Source: Methanoregula sp.
Lineage (GTDB): Archaea > Halobacteriota > Methanomicrobia > Methanomicrobiales > Methanospirillaceae
Assembly: GCA_028679185.1 (NCBI GenBank)
Contig: JAJRBZ010000046.1
Location: 36,417-100,416 of the forward strand
DNA length: 64,000 nt
Reading direction: 5' to 3'
The notes below the pieces were generated by a model. That model was not told where the DNA came from, searched no databases, and saw only the letters and a list, made by a program, of their open reading frames with translations. Below, one piece after another: positions 44,465 through 54,492 of the stretch (within the stretch, counting starts at the first letter, position 1; every line of letters begins with the position of its first letter). The position numbers and the translations under genes are program-made.

Positions 44465-45622
44465 ATGCGGAATTATATTTCTGAACGTGCTCATAGTATC
44501 CCACCTTCCGGAATCAGGAAATTCTTCGATCTTGCTCTTACGATGGAGGATGTTATATCCCTGGGTGTTGGCGAACCCGATTTTCGTACTCCCTGGAATA
44601 TTTGTGAGTCAAGTATTTACTCAATAGAGCAGGGTGTAACGTCGTATACTCCCAACAAAGGCCTGCCGGTGCTCCTTGAAGCTCTCTCCAACTACTTAAA
44701 ACAGCATTATAATCTTTCCTATAATAGTGACAACGAAATTATCATAACGAGTGGCGTGTCAGAAGCGCTTGATATTGCTATCCGGGCAATTGTTGACCCG
44801 GGTGATGAGGTGCTTATCGCACAACCAAGTTATGTTTCTTATGCACCCTGTGTTACACTGGCGGGAGGCAAACCGGTTCCTGTAGAATGCTCAGAAGCTG
44901 ACAGGTTCAGGCTTAACCCGGCCTCGCTCCAGGAAAAAATCACAAAGAAAACAAAAGCTCTCATGATTAATTTCCCAAACAACCCGACAGGGGCAGTTAT
45001 GGAACAAAAAGATCTTGAAGCAATCGCTGATATTGTCATCGATAACGATCTTCTGCTCATCACCGATGAGGTATATGCAGAACTTACCTATGAAGGGCAC
45101 CATGTTGCTGCAGCTACAGTGAGCGATCTATGGCAGCGGACAATTACGCTCAACGGTTTTTCCAAAGCGTACGCGATGACCGGATGGCGTGTAGGGTACC
45201 TGTGTGCACCGAAAGAGCTTTGTGAAGCGGTCCTGAAGATACACCAGTATGTAATGCTCTGTGCACCCGTTATGGGACAGGTAGGGGCTCTTGAAGCAAT
45301 TCGTTCCGCAGAAGATGATAAAAACAGTATGGTGCAGGAATACCGCCTGAGGCGCAATATGTTTGTAGCAGGCTTAAACCGGATTGGCCTTCCCACGCAT
45401 GTTCCAGAAGGAGCATTTTATGCATTTCCATCGGTAAAAGGCACAGGATTTTCGGATACGGAGTTTGCAGAGCGATTGTTAAAAGAGCAGCGGGTTGCCG
45501 TAGTGCCTGGCAGTGTCTTTGGTGAAGGTGGAGAATTCCATCTGCGGTGTGCGTATGCTGTCTCCAGAAAGCACCTCAATGAAGCACTTGGCCGGATTGA
45601 AACATTCCTGAACGGCATCTGA
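44465..45622 (+). CDS. Class I/II PLP-dependent aminotransferase
   Basis: A 385-residue fold-type I aminotransferase of the aspartate/aromatic group. The PLP lysine is in LNGFSKAYAMTGWRVGYL (about residue 236); NFPNNPTGAV, DEVYAELTY and the final arginine FHLRCAYAVS are also present. Likely substrates are aspartate, alanine or aromatic amino acids; the motifs do not decide between them. It follows the Lrp-type regulator by eight bases and probably forms an operon with it. Confidence 0.9.
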   Translation: MRNYISERAHSIPPSGIRKFFDLALTMEDVISLGVGEPDFRTPWNICESSIYSIEQGVTSYTPNKGLPVLLEALSNYLKQHYNLSYNSDNEIIITSGVSEALDIAIRAIVDPGDEVLIAQPSYVSYAPCVTLAGGKPVPVECSEADRFRLNPASLQEKITKKTKALMINFPNNPTGAVMEQKDLEAIADIVIDNDLLLITDEVYAELTYEGHHVAAATVSDLWQRTITLNGFSKAYAMTGWRVGYLCAPKELCEAVLKIHQYVMLCAPVMGQVGALEAIRSAEDDKNSMVQEYRLRRNMFVAGLNRIGLPTHVPEGAFYAFPSVKGTGFSDTEFAERLLKEQRVAVVPGSVFGEGGEFHLRCAYAVSRKHLNEALGRIETFLNGI

Positions 45623-45731
45623 TATATTCTGGCATTCATCCCGCTAAAATCATTTTTTCGTCCAGTTTCCCGATGGGTCTGTTCTAAGGATACTTTATTT
45701 TGCATTTCGATCAATACTACTTGATATTACA

Positions 45732-46745
45732 ATGAGCTGCACGATCATCGTTGGTGGATTTTTTGGGGATGAAGGAAAAGGGAAGGTTGTTGCCCATATT
45801 GCATACAAAGACAAACCCGCAATCATCTCCCGCGGCGGTGTGGGGCCGAATGCCGGGCACACTGTTCAGGTTGGTAACCGCGAATATGGTGTCCGCATGG
45901 TTCCTTCCGGTTTTGTATACAAGGACGCCAGGCTCTGTATTGGCAGTGGTGTGCTTGTCGATCCTCGCATCCTGAAACAGGAAGTCGAAATGCTGGACGT
46001 AAAAGGCAGGATATTTGTTGACAAACGCTGCGGTATTATAACCGAGGATCATATTCTCCGGGATAAGGGGAGTTCCCACCTGGCAAAGAAGATAGGGAGT
46101 ACTGGATCAGGGTGCGGACCTGCAAATTCTGACAGGGTGATGAGGCTGTCTCCCCAGGCGAAGGATGTACCAGAACTTGCCGAATATCTGCTTGACGTTC
46201 CAAAAGCCATCGATGATGAACTGAAACAAGGAAAAATGGTATTGCTTGAAGGGACGCAGGGTTTTGGCATTTCTCTTTATTATGGCACTTATCCTTTCGT
46301 CACAAGCAAAGACACATCAGCCTCCCAGATCGCGGCTGATAATGGGGTAGGGCCTACGAAAATTAATGATGTTATTGTGGTCTTCAAGGCATATCCTACC
46401 CGTGTTGGAGAAGGCCCATTCAGTACAGAGATGACTTCTGAAAAATCTGACCTGATGGGCATCCAGGAGTTTGGAACCGTTACCCACCGAAAGCGACGAG
46501 TTGGTGGATGGGATGGGGAAATGGCGCGGTATTCAGCAATGATCAATGGATGTACACAGGCAGCCATTACCGGTATCGACAGGGTTGATAAAAACTGCTT
46601 TGGTATTACTGAGTATGGAAAACTGACAAAAAAGGCAAAAGACTTCCTGAAAATTGCCGAGGATGATATTGGAAGCCCCATTACATTAATATCCACCGGA
46701 CCCGAAATGACCCAGATTATCGATTTGCGGGAAGAAATGGAATGA
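45732..46745 (+). CDS. purA: Adenylosuccinate synthetase, short archaeal form
   Basis: A 337-residue enzyme that joins IMP and aspartate with GTP on the way to AMP. Motifs: GGFFGDEGKGKVVAHIAYKD (start and GTP/IMP loop), GPNAGHTVQVG, and the GTP-base segment near STGPEMTQ. About 90 residues shorter than bacterial PurA, as is usual for archaea. Leading gene of a tight operon with trm112, a membrane protein, cbiB, pdxS and pdxT; the next start (ATGA) overlaps its stop. Confidence 0.95.
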   Translation: MSCTIIVGGFFGDEGKGKVVAHIAYKDKPAIISRGGVGPNAGHTVQVGNREYGVRMVPSGFVYKDARLCIGSGVLVDPRILKQEVEMLDVKGRIFVDKRCGIITEDHILRDKGSSHLAKKIGSTGSGCGPANSDRVMRLSPQAKDVPELAEYLLDVPKAIDDELKQGKMVLLEGTQGFGISLYYGTYPFVTSKDTSASQIAADNGVGPTKINDVIVVFKAYPTRVGEGPFSTEMTSEKSDLMGIQEFGTVTHRKRRVGGWDGEMARYSAMINGCTQAAITGIDRVDKNCFGITEYGKLTKKAKDFLKIAEDDIGSPITLISTGPEMTQIIDLREEME

Positions 46746-46927
46746 GACATTCACTCATGGACATACTATGCTGCCCGGTATGCAAAGGGGAACTTACATT
46801 AACTGTCGAGAATGAGAATGAGAAGGAAATTCTTGAAGGAGGATTGCACTGCTCTGCCTGCGGAGTAACCTATCCAATCCATGATGGGATTCCAAATCTT
46901 CTCCCCCCTGCCCGCCAGACAAAATAA
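46742..46927 (+). CDS. Trm112-family zinc-finger protein
   Basis: A 61-residue protein with two CxxC pairs: CCPVCKGELTL near the start and CSACGVTYPIHDGIPNLLP later, the pattern of Trm112/YcaR proteins. Trm112 is an activating partner for several RNA and protein methyltransferases in archaea and eukaryotes. It starts with ATG overlapping the purA stop by four bases; a second ATG five codons in is also possible. Confidence 0.88.
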   Translation: MRHSLMDILCCPVCKGELTLTVENENEKEILEGGLHCSACGVTYPIHDGIPNLLPPARQTK

Positions 46928-46941
46928 TACACGGAGCAGGA

Positions 46942-47514
46942 ATGAATTTCCCTTTGTCATTCACCGTACTTACTGCATCGGGTATGGCTTTTCAAGAAAC
47001 ATCTTTTGAATTTTATCTGAACCGGCTGGGAATCAATTTAATTGAAATTCCAAGGGAAAATATCTGGGCAGAGATTGGCGGGACCCTGAGATTGATTTTT
47101 ATAAATCGCGGCGCTCCAACCCACCTTACAATTTCCTCTTCAAATGCCGGTATATATACAGATTTTTTTCACGAAAACCTGTATGTCGTTGATGAAACAG
47201 TCCTGACCATACCGTTGCGAAAAGACTGTCACGAAGGATTTTTTATTCTTGAGATTATCACAGGGTATGGTGGAATAAAAACTTCCGTTCGTGTTGATGT
47301 CATAGAGGGATTAGCCCTCCGGAAAAAGGCTGAAAAGAAAGAACCTCCTCTCCAGCCGGTTGCCCATGGACGTCCGAATTTCCTGATGATCATGATGGGA
47401 ATCGCTTTAATTCTCTATAGCGCGTCGCTCTATACGAAAATTAACTTTCTCAATACTGCTTCATTCATTATTCTAATCGTTGGTGCTCTTTACTCATGGT
47501 ACCGTCAGCAGTAG
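46942..47514 (+). CDS. Conserved membrane protein (DUF7524-like)
   Basis: A 190-residue protein. About 135 residues of beta-rich, IgG-like soluble sequence come first (no signal peptide seen, although NFPLSFTVLTASG is mildly hydrophobic), then a lysine/proline-rich linker (about 125-140), then two membrane helices at the C-terminus (about 145-185). A similar gene between purA/trm112 homologues is known in other euryarchaea, so I tentatively place it in that uncharacterised family; no function can be given. GGAGCAGGA precedes the ATG. It overlaps cbiB by 19 bp. Confidence 0.6.
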   Translation: MNFPLSFTVLTASGMAFQETSFEFYLNRLGINLIEIPRENIWAEIGGTLRLIFINRGAPTHLTISSSNAGIYTDFFHENLYVVDETVLTIPLRKDCHEGFFILEIITGYGGIKTSVRVDVIEGLALRKKAEKKEPPLQPVAHGRPNFLMIMMGIALILYSASLYTKINFLNTASFIILIVGALYSWYRQQ

Positions 47515-48437
47515 AAGCAGGAATAATTGTATTATTTGCGGCTCTTGTTGTTGATCGTCTTCTTGGGGATCCACAATCCTCCCTGCATCCCGTTGCTGTA
47601 CTTGGCAGATTTATCGGATTCTGGGGTAAACCGGAAGTGTATTCTCTGAAAATCCAGCAATTTTTGGGGGTTATTTTCTGGCTTGTTACTGTTGTCCTGT
47701 TCGCTATACCGTTTTATTATTTTACCCTGTTATCACCATGGTACCTTTACCTTATCATCGCGCCATTCCTGCTCAAAATATGCTTTGCCTGGCGCTCGCT
47801 CGAGGAGCATACAATGAATGTCGGGACTGCGCTGAAGCATGGGGTGGAAAACGGGCGGGCTCAGGCAGGAATGATGGTATCGCGAGACACGGCACATCTT
47901 GAAGGGGAACATATTCTTTCTGCCGGGTATGAATCCATGACTGAAAATCTTACTGACAGTATTATCTCACCGCTGTTTTATTATTCCCTTTCAGGCCTTG
48001 CCGGTGCGGCGGTCTATCGTGCAGTAAATACCATGGATGCGATGCTTGGATATCGTGACCAACGAATACGGTTGGGCTGGTGTTCGGCACGCATGGACGA
48101 TATATTCAATTTCATTCCAGCCCGGATCACCGTTTTTTTACTTCTTGTTTATTTCTCCATCCTCGGGAGGTTTTCTGAGTCAGCACGGGTGATGCGCCGT
48201 GACGGTCACAAAAGACCGGGTTATAACGGAGGCATCGTGATGGCAGCTATGGCCGGGGGGATTGGAATACGGTTTGAAAAACCTGGAGTATACACAATTG
48301 GAGACGGGGAGAGATCACTGGATGAAGCAGGGTCCGATATCATACGCGCCTGCCGTTTTGTAACTATCATCTTTGCATTTCTTTCCAGTGGTACACTGAT
48401 TTTATTGGGATCATTGATCAATAGTACCGGCATATGA
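47496..48437 (+). CDS. cbiB: Adenosylcobinamide-phosphate synthase CbiB
   Basis: A 313-residue membrane enzyme that attaches the aminopropanol arm in cobamide synthesis. Motifs: [19 protein letters not shown] at the N-terminus, [12 protein letters not shown] and [21 protein letters not shown] in the middle, and [15 protein letters not shown] near the end; several membrane helices. Methanogens depend on cobamides for methyl transfer. The start lies 19 bases inside the preceding gene, and its stop overlaps pdxS by four bases. Confidence 0.93.
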   Translation: MVPSAVEAGIIVLFAALVVDRLLGDPQSSLHPVAVLGRFIGFWGKPEVYSLKIQQFLGVIFWLVTVVLFAIPFYYFTLLSPWYLYLIIAPFLLKICFAWRSLEEHTMNVGTALKHGVENGRAQAGMMVSRDTAHLEGEHILSAGYESMTENLTDSIISPLFYYSLSGLAGAAVYRAVNTMDAMLGYRDQRIRLGWCSARMDDIFNFIPARITVFLLLVYFSILGRFSESARVMRRDGHKRPGYNGGIVMAAMAGGIGIRFEKPGVYTIGDGERSLDEAGSDIIRACRFVTIIFAFLSSGTLILLGSLINSTGI

Positions 48438-49330
48438 AACTTAAAGAACTGAGATTTGGCACTGAGCTTCTCAAGCGCGGTTTTGCATCCATGCAGAAAG
48501 GAGGTGTCATTATGGATGTGGTCAATGCCGACCAGGCTAAGCTTGCCGAAGAAGCAGGTGCCGTCGCAGTTATGTCACTGGAACGGGTGCCTTCCGATAT
48601 CCGTAAATCCGGGGGTGTTGCGCGTATGGCGGACCCCGAGAAGGTTATTGAGATCATTGATGCAGTCACTATCCCGGTCATGGGCAAGGTGCGTATTGGG
48701 CATTTTGTAGAAGCGCAGGTCCTGGAAACTCTCGGTGTGGATATGATAGATGAGAGTGAGGTTCTGACACCTGCAGATGAACAATATCATATCGATAAGA
48801 AACTATTCAAGGTTCCTTTTGTCTGCGGCGCTCGGGATCTCGGTGAGGCGCTTCGTCGGATAAACGAAGGGGCTGCCATGATCCGGACAAAGGGGGAAGC
48901 AGGAACCGGGAATGTTGTCGAAGCGGTCCGCCATATGCGCAACATTACCGGGGAGATCCGAAGACTGAAAGGTATGGAATATCAGGAAATGATTGATTAT
49001 GCACGAGAAATTGAAGCTCCAGCAGAACTGGTCATCGAATGTTCGGAGCGCGGACGGTTGCCCGTAGTGAACTTCTCAGCCGGTGGTATAGCCACCCCGT
49101 CGGATGCGGCAATGATGATGCAGCTTGGAGCTGATGGTGTTTTTGTCGGTTCCGGTATTTTCAAATCCACCAGTCCTGAACGTATGGCAAAGGCAATTGT
49201 AGAAGCGGTCAATCACTTTAACGACGCGAACGTGATCGCCAGGGTAAGCAAAGGTCTTGGAGATGCGATGCCGGGACTTGATGTCCATACCCTGAGGGAT
49301 GATGAGGTGTTACAGACCCGTGGACGTTAG
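48434..49330 (+). CDS. pdxS: Pyridoxal 5'-phosphate synthase lyase subunit PdxS
   Basis: A 298-residue (beta/alpha)8 enzyme that builds PLP from ribose 5-phosphate, glyceraldehyde 3-phosphate and ammonia. Key residues are visible: the substrate-binding lysine in [19 protein letters not shown], the second lysine in [16 protein letters not shown], and [16 protein letters not shown] near the start. It works with PdxT, encoded directly after it with an 11-bp overlap. Confidence 0.97.
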   Translation: MKLKELRFGTELLKRGFASMQKGGVIMDVVNADQAKLAEEAGAVAVMSLERVPSDIRKSGGVARMADPEKVIEIIDAVTIPVMGKVRIGHFVEAQVLETLGVDMIDESEVLTPADEQYHIDKKLFKVPFVCGARDLGEALRRINEGAAMIRTKGEAGTGNVVEAVRHMRNITGEIRRLKGMEYQEMIDYAREIEAPAELVIECSERGRLPVVNFSAGGIATPSDAAMMMQLGADGVFVGSGIFKSTSPERMAKAIVEAVNHFNDANVIARVSKGLGDAMPGLDVHTLRDDEVLQTRGR

Positions 49331-49979
49331 GATCGGGATACTTGCGCTCCAGGGGAATGTAAGCGAACATATCGATGCTTTCCGCCATGCGCTTGAAAGG
49401 ATGGGGAGGGGCACCTCATCTGAAGTTTTTGAAGTCAGGAACACCGCGGAAATTGCAATATGTAATGCCCTCGCAATTCCGGGTGGGGAATCAACCACAA
49501 TCTCACGCCTGATAGAGAAAAACCACCTCCATGAACCACTTTGTACTTTTTCGGGGGGTATTTTTGCAACCTGTGCCGGTATGGTGCTGATGGCAACCCG
49601 TGTCGATGATGTCCGTGTCCGTACGCTGGGCCTCATCGATATGGCGGTGGACAGGAATGCATTCGGGCGTCAGAAAGAGTCGTTTGAAGCCGAACTCTCT
49701 ATTAAAGGACTTAAAGGAGGCCCGTTTCATGCGATTTTCATACGGGCACCGGTAGCTACGTGCGTGGGTACGGGTGTGACAGTGCTCTCAAGGATGAACC
49801 AGGGAGTAGTTGGTGTTGAGTACGGTAAGCATATGGCGCTGTCTTTTCACCCGGAACTTTCGTGCGATACCCGGCTTCACGAGAGGTTTTTAAAGAAACT
49901 GGGTGTTTGTTTCCGGTCAGAACAGAAAACATCCGACATGTCAAAACTTACCCTTCCTGATGAAAGGCAAATACAATAA
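49320..49979 (+). CDS. pdxT: Pyridoxal 5'-phosphate synthase glutaminase subunit PdxT
   Basis: A class I glutamine amidotransferase (about 219 residues) that supplies ammonia to PdxS. The catalytic cysteine is in [11 protein letters not shown], the histidine and glutamate in [10 protein letters not shown], and [11 protein letters not shown] is typical. The frame is open to an ATG at 49299, but GTG at 49320 gives the family start [15 protein letters not shown] and has GAGGTG about ten bases upstream. A C-terminal extension after the family end ([17 protein letters not shown]) is not usual. Last gene of the purA operon. Confidence 0.93.
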   Translation: MDVRIGILALQGNVSEHIDAFRHALERMGRGTSSEVFEVRNTAEIAICNALAIPGGESTTISRLIEKNHLHEPLCTFSGGIFATCAGMVLMATRVDDVRVRTLGLIDMAVDRNAFGRQKESFEAELSIKGLKGGPFHAIFIRAPVATCVGTGVTVLSRMNQGVVGVEYGKHMALSFHPELSCDTRLHERFLKKLGVCFRSEQKTSDMSKLTLPDERQIQ

Positions 49980-50079
49980 TTCGTTTCCGGAATCCCAAGG
50001 ACAATTGAACTGAAAGCCCCCGGGATCGAAACTCTTTTCCGTGTTTCGTGAGATGTAGCCAATATAAACGGAGGCAGGG

Positions 50080-51327
50080 ATGACTGAAGTAAATCTTTTT
50101 GAAACGGTGAAACGGCACGTCTGTGCATGTGCCCTTGACCTTAAACTCTCGTCTAATATTGAAGCCGTCCTGAAAATGCCGATGCAGGAACTTCACGTGT
50201 CCATTCCCATCCGGATGGATGACGGAGCTGTCCGGGTATTTCAGGGATATCGGATCCAATACAACGACGCACGCGGCCCTACGAAAGGAGGTATCCGTTT
50301 TCATCCGGACGTGACTGTTGAAGAAGTACGGGCTCTTGCAGCCCTGATGACCTGGAAATGTGCCCTCTATCGCCTGCCCTTGGGAGGTGCGAAAGGAGGG
50401 GTGATCTGCAATCCCAAGGAATTATCAGCAGGAGAACTGGAACGGCTGAGCAGATCCTTTGTCCAGAAGATCGCACATTTCATCGGCCCGGATCGCGATA
50501 TTTCCGCACCTGATGTTGGTACGAATGCCCAGACCATGTCCTGGATGATGGATGAGTATTCGAAAGTGATGGGAAAAACGTCGTTTGGCGTTATCACCGG
50601 AAAACCGCTGAGCATCGGGGGATCGGAAGGTCGGGAAGATGCCACTGCCCGTGGAGGCTGGTATGTCATTGGTGAGGCAGCAAAAGACCTTGGCATTCCT
50701 CTCAAGGGTGCGACAGTTGCAATTCAGGGGTTTGGAAAGGTGGGAGAAAATGCGGCAGTTCTCGCCCATCCTTTGAGTGAATCAAGAGTGATCGCGGTCA
50801 GTGATAGCGGAGGCGGGGTGCTGAACCGGGACGGTCTCGACATACAGAAGCTTAGTGAACATAAAAAAAAGACGGGTTCGATTAAGAATTCCGGGCTTGG
50901 GGCGGATATCACCAACAAACAACTCCTGGGACTGGATGTCGATATTCTTATCCCGGCAGCCCTTGAAAACGCGATCTCCATGGATAACGCAGACACCGTC
51001 AAAGCGCGACTCATTGCTGAATTCGGCAATGGTCCCATCACCGCTGAAGCAGATAATCACCTGAATGCCAAAGGTATTCCCATTATTCCCGATCTTCTCT
51101 GTAATGCAGGTGGAGTCATCGTATCGTATTTCGAAATGGTGCAGAACCTGAATATGGACCACTGGGGACGGGATGTAGTACATTCTCGGCTGAACATGCA
51201 TATGACGGAAACTTATCACACGGTGTTTGAAATGGCCACCAGCAACAACATCTCCCTGAGACGGGCAGCTTACAGCCATGCAATGGAACATATGGTCGAG
51301 GCGATGAAGATCCGGGGTTGGATATAA
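50080..51327 (+). CDS. gdhA: Glutamate dehydrogenase
   Basis: A 415-residue enzyme that interconverts glutamate and 2-oxoglutarate plus ammonia. Motifs: KGGIRFHPDVTVEEVRALA, the catalytic lysine region LPLGGAKGGVICNP, DISAPDVGTN and the nucleotide-binding VAIQGFGKVGENAA. Hexameric archaeal length. The ATG is set by a strong ribosome binding site GGAGG eight to nine bases upstream. Separated from pdxT by 100 bp and probably has its own promoter. Confidence 0.96.
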   Translation: MTEVNLFETVKRHVCACALDLKLSSNIEAVLKMPMQELHVSIPIRMDDGAVRVFQGYRIQYNDARGPTKGGIRFHPDVTVEEVRALAALMTWKCALYRLPLGGAKGGVICNPKELSAGELERLSRSFVQKIAHFIGPDRDISAPDVGTNAQTMSWMMDEYSKVMGKTSFGVITGKPLSIGGSEGREDATARGGWYVIGEAAKDLGIPLKGATVAIQGFGKVGENAAVLAHPLSESRVIAVSDSGGGVLNRDGLDIQKLSEHKKKTGSIKNSGLGADITNKQLLGLDVDILIPAALENAISMDNADTVKARLIAEFGNGPITAEADNHLNAKGIPIIPDLLCNAGGVIVSYFEMVQNLNMDHWGRDVVHSRLNMHMTETYHTVFEMATSNNISLRRAAYSHAMEHMVEAMKIRGWI

Positions 51328-51458
51328 AGGATGATTCAGCTGTGTCCTTGTATTGTGCAGATACCTCTCCAGCCGGTTATGAGATTGTAGCGGTGGGAAA
51401 CGCGCAAGGTGTTTTTATTCCACCGGGAACTTGATGGGGTACCGGGTTGCATGAGCGA

Positions 51459-51466
51459 TTTTTTTT
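51459..51466 (+). terminator. T-run downstream of gdhA
   Basis: Eight T about 130 bp after the gdhA stop. No strong hairpin precedes it. A possible oligo-T terminator. Confidence 0.35.
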
Positions 51467-51587
51467 AAATAATACAGTGTTGACTGTGTGTTTATTATGT
51501 TGTGCAGAATTCCGGGTTCTGCGGGTTCTACCCCCATGATCCCCATAAGCTCTCGCGAACTCGGGAGCGGGTGTGATCGTGAATCAA

Positions 51588-51596
51588 ATTATATAT
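51588..51596 (+). promoter_or_regulatory. TATA box of the ATPase-TrkA operon
   Basis: AATTATATAT centred about 80 bp before the chosen ATG; initiation would be near 51618, just before the palindrome at 51623. Confidence 0.45.
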
Positions 51597-51622
51597 CTCA
51601 ACGTGAAGTCTTGCTAAAGGAA

Positions 51623-51641
51623 CCGGAACTCAAAGTTCCGG
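51623..51641. repeat. Palindrome at the ATPase operon start site
   Basis: CCGGAACT-CAA-AGTTCCGG, a perfect 8-bp inverted repeat with a 3-bp centre, immediately downstream of the expected transcription start. Suitable as a repressor site, or as a hairpin in the leader. Confidence 0.5.
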
Positions 51642-51672
51642 GCAGGACCTACCATTGGGTAAGGGGTTAGAT

Positions 51673-54492
51673 ATGACTGATGGACCAGACGTTCTTGTTG
51701 AATCAAACCTTGCTAAGATTATCCATACCCTGCCTGTTGCCGGTGTCTTTTCTGAGCTTGGCACACGCCCCGATGGCCTGACCGCTTCCGAAGCTGATGA
51801 GAACCTGAAACGCTTCGGACAGAATACAATACAAAAAATCAAAGGAAAACCGCTCTATATAAGGTTTCTTGGAAATTTCACGCACCTGATGGCGATAATG
51901 CTGTGGATTGGCGGCGCTGTCGGCTTCATTGCCCGGATGCCCCAGCTCGGCATCGCGATCTGGATGGTCAACGTGATCAACGGCTTCTTTTCCTTTTGGC
52001 AGGAGTACCGGGCTGAAAAGGCAACCGAAGCCTTAAAAAAGCTCCTTCCTTCCTATACACGCGTGCTGCGTGACGGTGAAGAGCGGCGTATCCTTGCAGA
52101 AGAACTGGTTCCGGGTGACCTGATGCTTTTGTTCGAAGGAGACCGCATATCAGCTGACGGTCGTCTTGTGGAGGTCTCTGTACTGGGGATCGATCAGTCG
52201 ACGCTTACCGGTGAGTCTCATGCGGTACGAAAGACACACGAAGCCATCCTCGAGTCGGACCTTGCCTATGCCGACCTGCCCAATCTGGTATTCGCCGGCA
52301 CAAGCGTCACAACCGGGACAGGAAAGGCCGTTGTCTTTGCCACCGGAATGGCAACAGAGTTCGGGAAAATTGCTCACATGACGCAGTCGGTTAAGGAAGA
52401 ACTCAGTCCTCTCCAGAAAGAAATGGCATTGACAACAAAGGTGGTGACCATTATTGCGTGCAGTATCGGTGTTATCTTTTTCCTGCTTGCTGCGGTGCTG
52501 GTCGGGGTGAACCTCGCTGAAAGCTTCATCTTTGCGATGGGTATGGTCGTGGCTTTTGTACCGGAGGGGATGCTGCCGCTCGTGACACTTTCGCTTGCCA
52601 TGGGCACTCAGCGCATGGCCCGGCGCAATGCGTTGATCAAACGACTTTCGGCTGTCGAAACGCTGGGCTGCACTACGGTGATCTGCACTGACAAAACCGG
52701 GACTCTCACCCAGAATGAGATGACTATACGGGGCCTGTGGCTTTTTAAGCGGGGGTTGACGGTGAGTGGCGCAGGATATATCCCTGAGGGTCAGATCATG
52801 GAATGCGGTCAGCCGGTTCCGGCTCCGATGGACGATGATCTCCGCCAGCTGCTTCTTGCTGGCAGTCTCTGCAACAATGCCCGGTTAATCCCGCCGAATT
52901 CGAAATCTCCAAACTGGACGGTTCTTGGAGATCCAACTGAGGCAGCAATGAAGGTGGTAGCACTCAAGGGAGGGCTAGATCTAGATGCCGAGATCCGTCT
53001 TACGCCCCGTCTCCGCGAGATACCCTTTGATTCAACCCGCAAACGGATGAGCACGATCCACCGGCAGCGGTTATCTCATATGGCGTACGTGAAAGGATCA
53101 CCAAAAGAGATCCTTAGTCTGTGTACACATGTCCGGCTGAACAACGAATACCTTCCGATGAATAAGAATTTCATAGAAGAGATTATGGCGGCGAACGATG
53201 AGTACGCCCGGAATGGGCTGCGTGTACTTGCGGTTGCCCTGCGTGAGCTGCCAGATGATATGACCGACCACCGGCCTGAGGTTATCGAACACAGCCTGAC
53301 CTTCCTTGGGCTGATGGTGATGATGGATCCCCCGCGAGAAGAAGTAGCCTTGGCAGTCGAGAAGTGCCACCGCGCAGGCATCCGTATCGTTATGATCACT
53401 GGTGATTACGGGCTGACTGCGGAGAGTATCGCACGGCGCACTGGCATTATCAGACAGTCCCAGCCTCGTATTATCAGCGGTGCTGATATCGATGCCATGG
53501 ATAACGAAACGCTCAAATCTGCCCTGAACGATGAGGTCATCTTTGCAAGGGTTGCACCGGAGCACAAGCTCCGGGTGGTAACCACACTCCAGGAGATGGG
53601 GCATATCGTGGCGGTTACCGGTGACGGCGTGAATGACGCACCGGCGCTCAAGAAAGCTGACATCGGTGTCGCTATGGGCATTGCCGGTACTGATGTGGCG
53701 AAGGAGGCGGCAGATATGATCCTAACTGATGACAATTTTGCCTCGATTGTCAATGCTGTCGAGGAGGGACGGGGGGTCTATGCCAATATCAAGAAGTTCA
53801 TCAGCTATATCTTTACGAGCAACACGCCAGAAGCAGTACCTTTTATCCTCTGGGCTTTGAGTCGTGCACGCATTCCGCTTGCACTTGGCGTGATGGAGAT
53901 ACTTTCCATCGATCTTGGCACTGATATGGTGCCGGCACTGGCACTGGGCGATGAACCGCCCGAGCCAGGGCTGATGGACAGACCGCCCCGCGACCTGAGA
54001 GAGCATGTCATCACCCGATCTTTGCTTGCCCGTGCATACCTGTTTTTAGGTTTAATCCAGAGTTTCGCGGTAATGGCAGTTTTTTATTTCCAGTTCTGGA
54101 TTAATGGATACTGGGGCCAGTGGCTTGATCTTCCATCAACGGGGATCATTTACCAATCGGCAACTGCGATGTCATTGGGTGTGGTTGTCACTACCCAGAT
54201 CGGAAACCTCTTTGCGCATCGCACCGAACGCATGTCGGTCTTCCGGACAGGCTGGTTCAGCAACCGGATGATCTGGATCGGAATCGCATCAGAACTTCTG
54301 CTGATCTCTTTAATCGTCTATGTCCCGTTTTTCCAGCATCTGATCGGGACTGCGGCGTTCCCAATCGGAAACTGGCTGTTATTATTTGCCTGGACGCCGT
54401 CATTACTGCTGGCTGATGAATTACGCAAGGGGCTGATGCGGCGGAAGGAACGCAGGATGAAAAACGTGTCTGAAGCAGGAGATACTATATGA
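51673..54492 (+). CDS. P-type cation ATPase, Na,K-ATPase-like (P2C)
   Basis: A 939-residue P-type ATPase. Phosphorylation site ICTDKTGTLTQNEM, TGES loop STLTGESHAV, hinge VTGDGVNDAP. Membrane residues match the K+/Na+ site of animal Na,K-ATPase alpha: VPEGMLPLVT in M4, NTPEAVPFILW in M5, and SIDLGTDMVPALALGDEPPE in M6, including the DLGTD pair of aspartates. So it is likely a Na+/K+ (or H+/K+) type pump rather than a calcium pump. ATG at 51673 has GGGGT seven bases upstream; the frame is open to 51655. Two TrkA genes follow with 4- and 12-base spacing, an unusual partnership. Confidence 0.9.
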   Translation: MTDGPDVLVESNLAKIIHTLPVAGVFSELGTRPDGLTASEADENLKRFGQNTIQKIKGKPLYIRFLGNFTHLMAIMLWIGGAVGFIARMPQLGIAIWMVNVINGFFSFWQEYRAEKATEALKKLLPSYTRVLRDGEERRILAEELVPGDLMLLFEGDRISADGRLVEVSVLGIDQSTLTGESHAVRKTHEAILESDLAYADLPNLVFAGTSVTTGTGKAVVFATGMATEFGKIAHMTQSVKEELSPLQKEMALTTKVVTIIACSIGVIFFLLAAVLVGVNLAESFIFAMGMVVAFVPEGMLPLVTLSLAMGTQRMARRNALIKRLSAVETLGCTTVICTDKTGTLTQNEMTIRGLWLFKRGLTVSGAGYIPEGQIMECGQPVPAPMDDDLRQLLLAGSLCNNARLIPPNSKSPNWTVLGDPTEAAMKVVALKGGLDLDAEIRLTPRLREIPFDSTRKRMSTIHRQRLSHMAYVKGSPKEILSLCTHVRLNNEYLPMNKNFIEEIMAANDEYARNGLRVLAVALRELPDDMTDHRPEVIEHSLTFLGLMVMMDPPREEVALAVEKCHRAGIRIVMITGDYGLTAESIARRTGIIRQSQPRIISGADIDAMDNETLKSALNDEVIFARVAPEHKLRVVTTLQEMGHIVAVTGDGVNDAPALKKADIGVAMGIAGTDVAKEAADMILTDDNFASIVNAVEEGRGVYANIKKFISYIFTSNTPEAVPFILWALSRARIPLALGVMEILSIDLGTDMVPALALGDEPPEPGLMDRPPRDLREHVITRSLLARAYLFLGLIQSFAVMAVFYFQFWINGYWGQWLDLPSTGIIYQSATAMSLGVVVTTQIGNLFAHRTERMSVFRTGWFSNRMIWIGIASELLLISLIVYVPFFQHLIGTAAFPIGNWLLLFAWTPSLLLADELRKGLMRRKERRMKNVSEAGDTI

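Larger units (their letters stand above)
51328..51672. other. Intergenic region before the P-type ATPase operon
   Basis: No supported gene. Contains an eight-T run after gdhA, a TATA-like AATTATATAT, and a palindrome near the expected initiation site (separate entries). A 60-codon frame at 51488 has no ribosome binding site or recognisable sequence. Confidence 0.6.

Noticed and set aside
51488..51670. 60-codon frame before the P-type ATPase
   Set aside because: It spans the promoter and palindrome, has no ribosome binding site and no family-like sequence.
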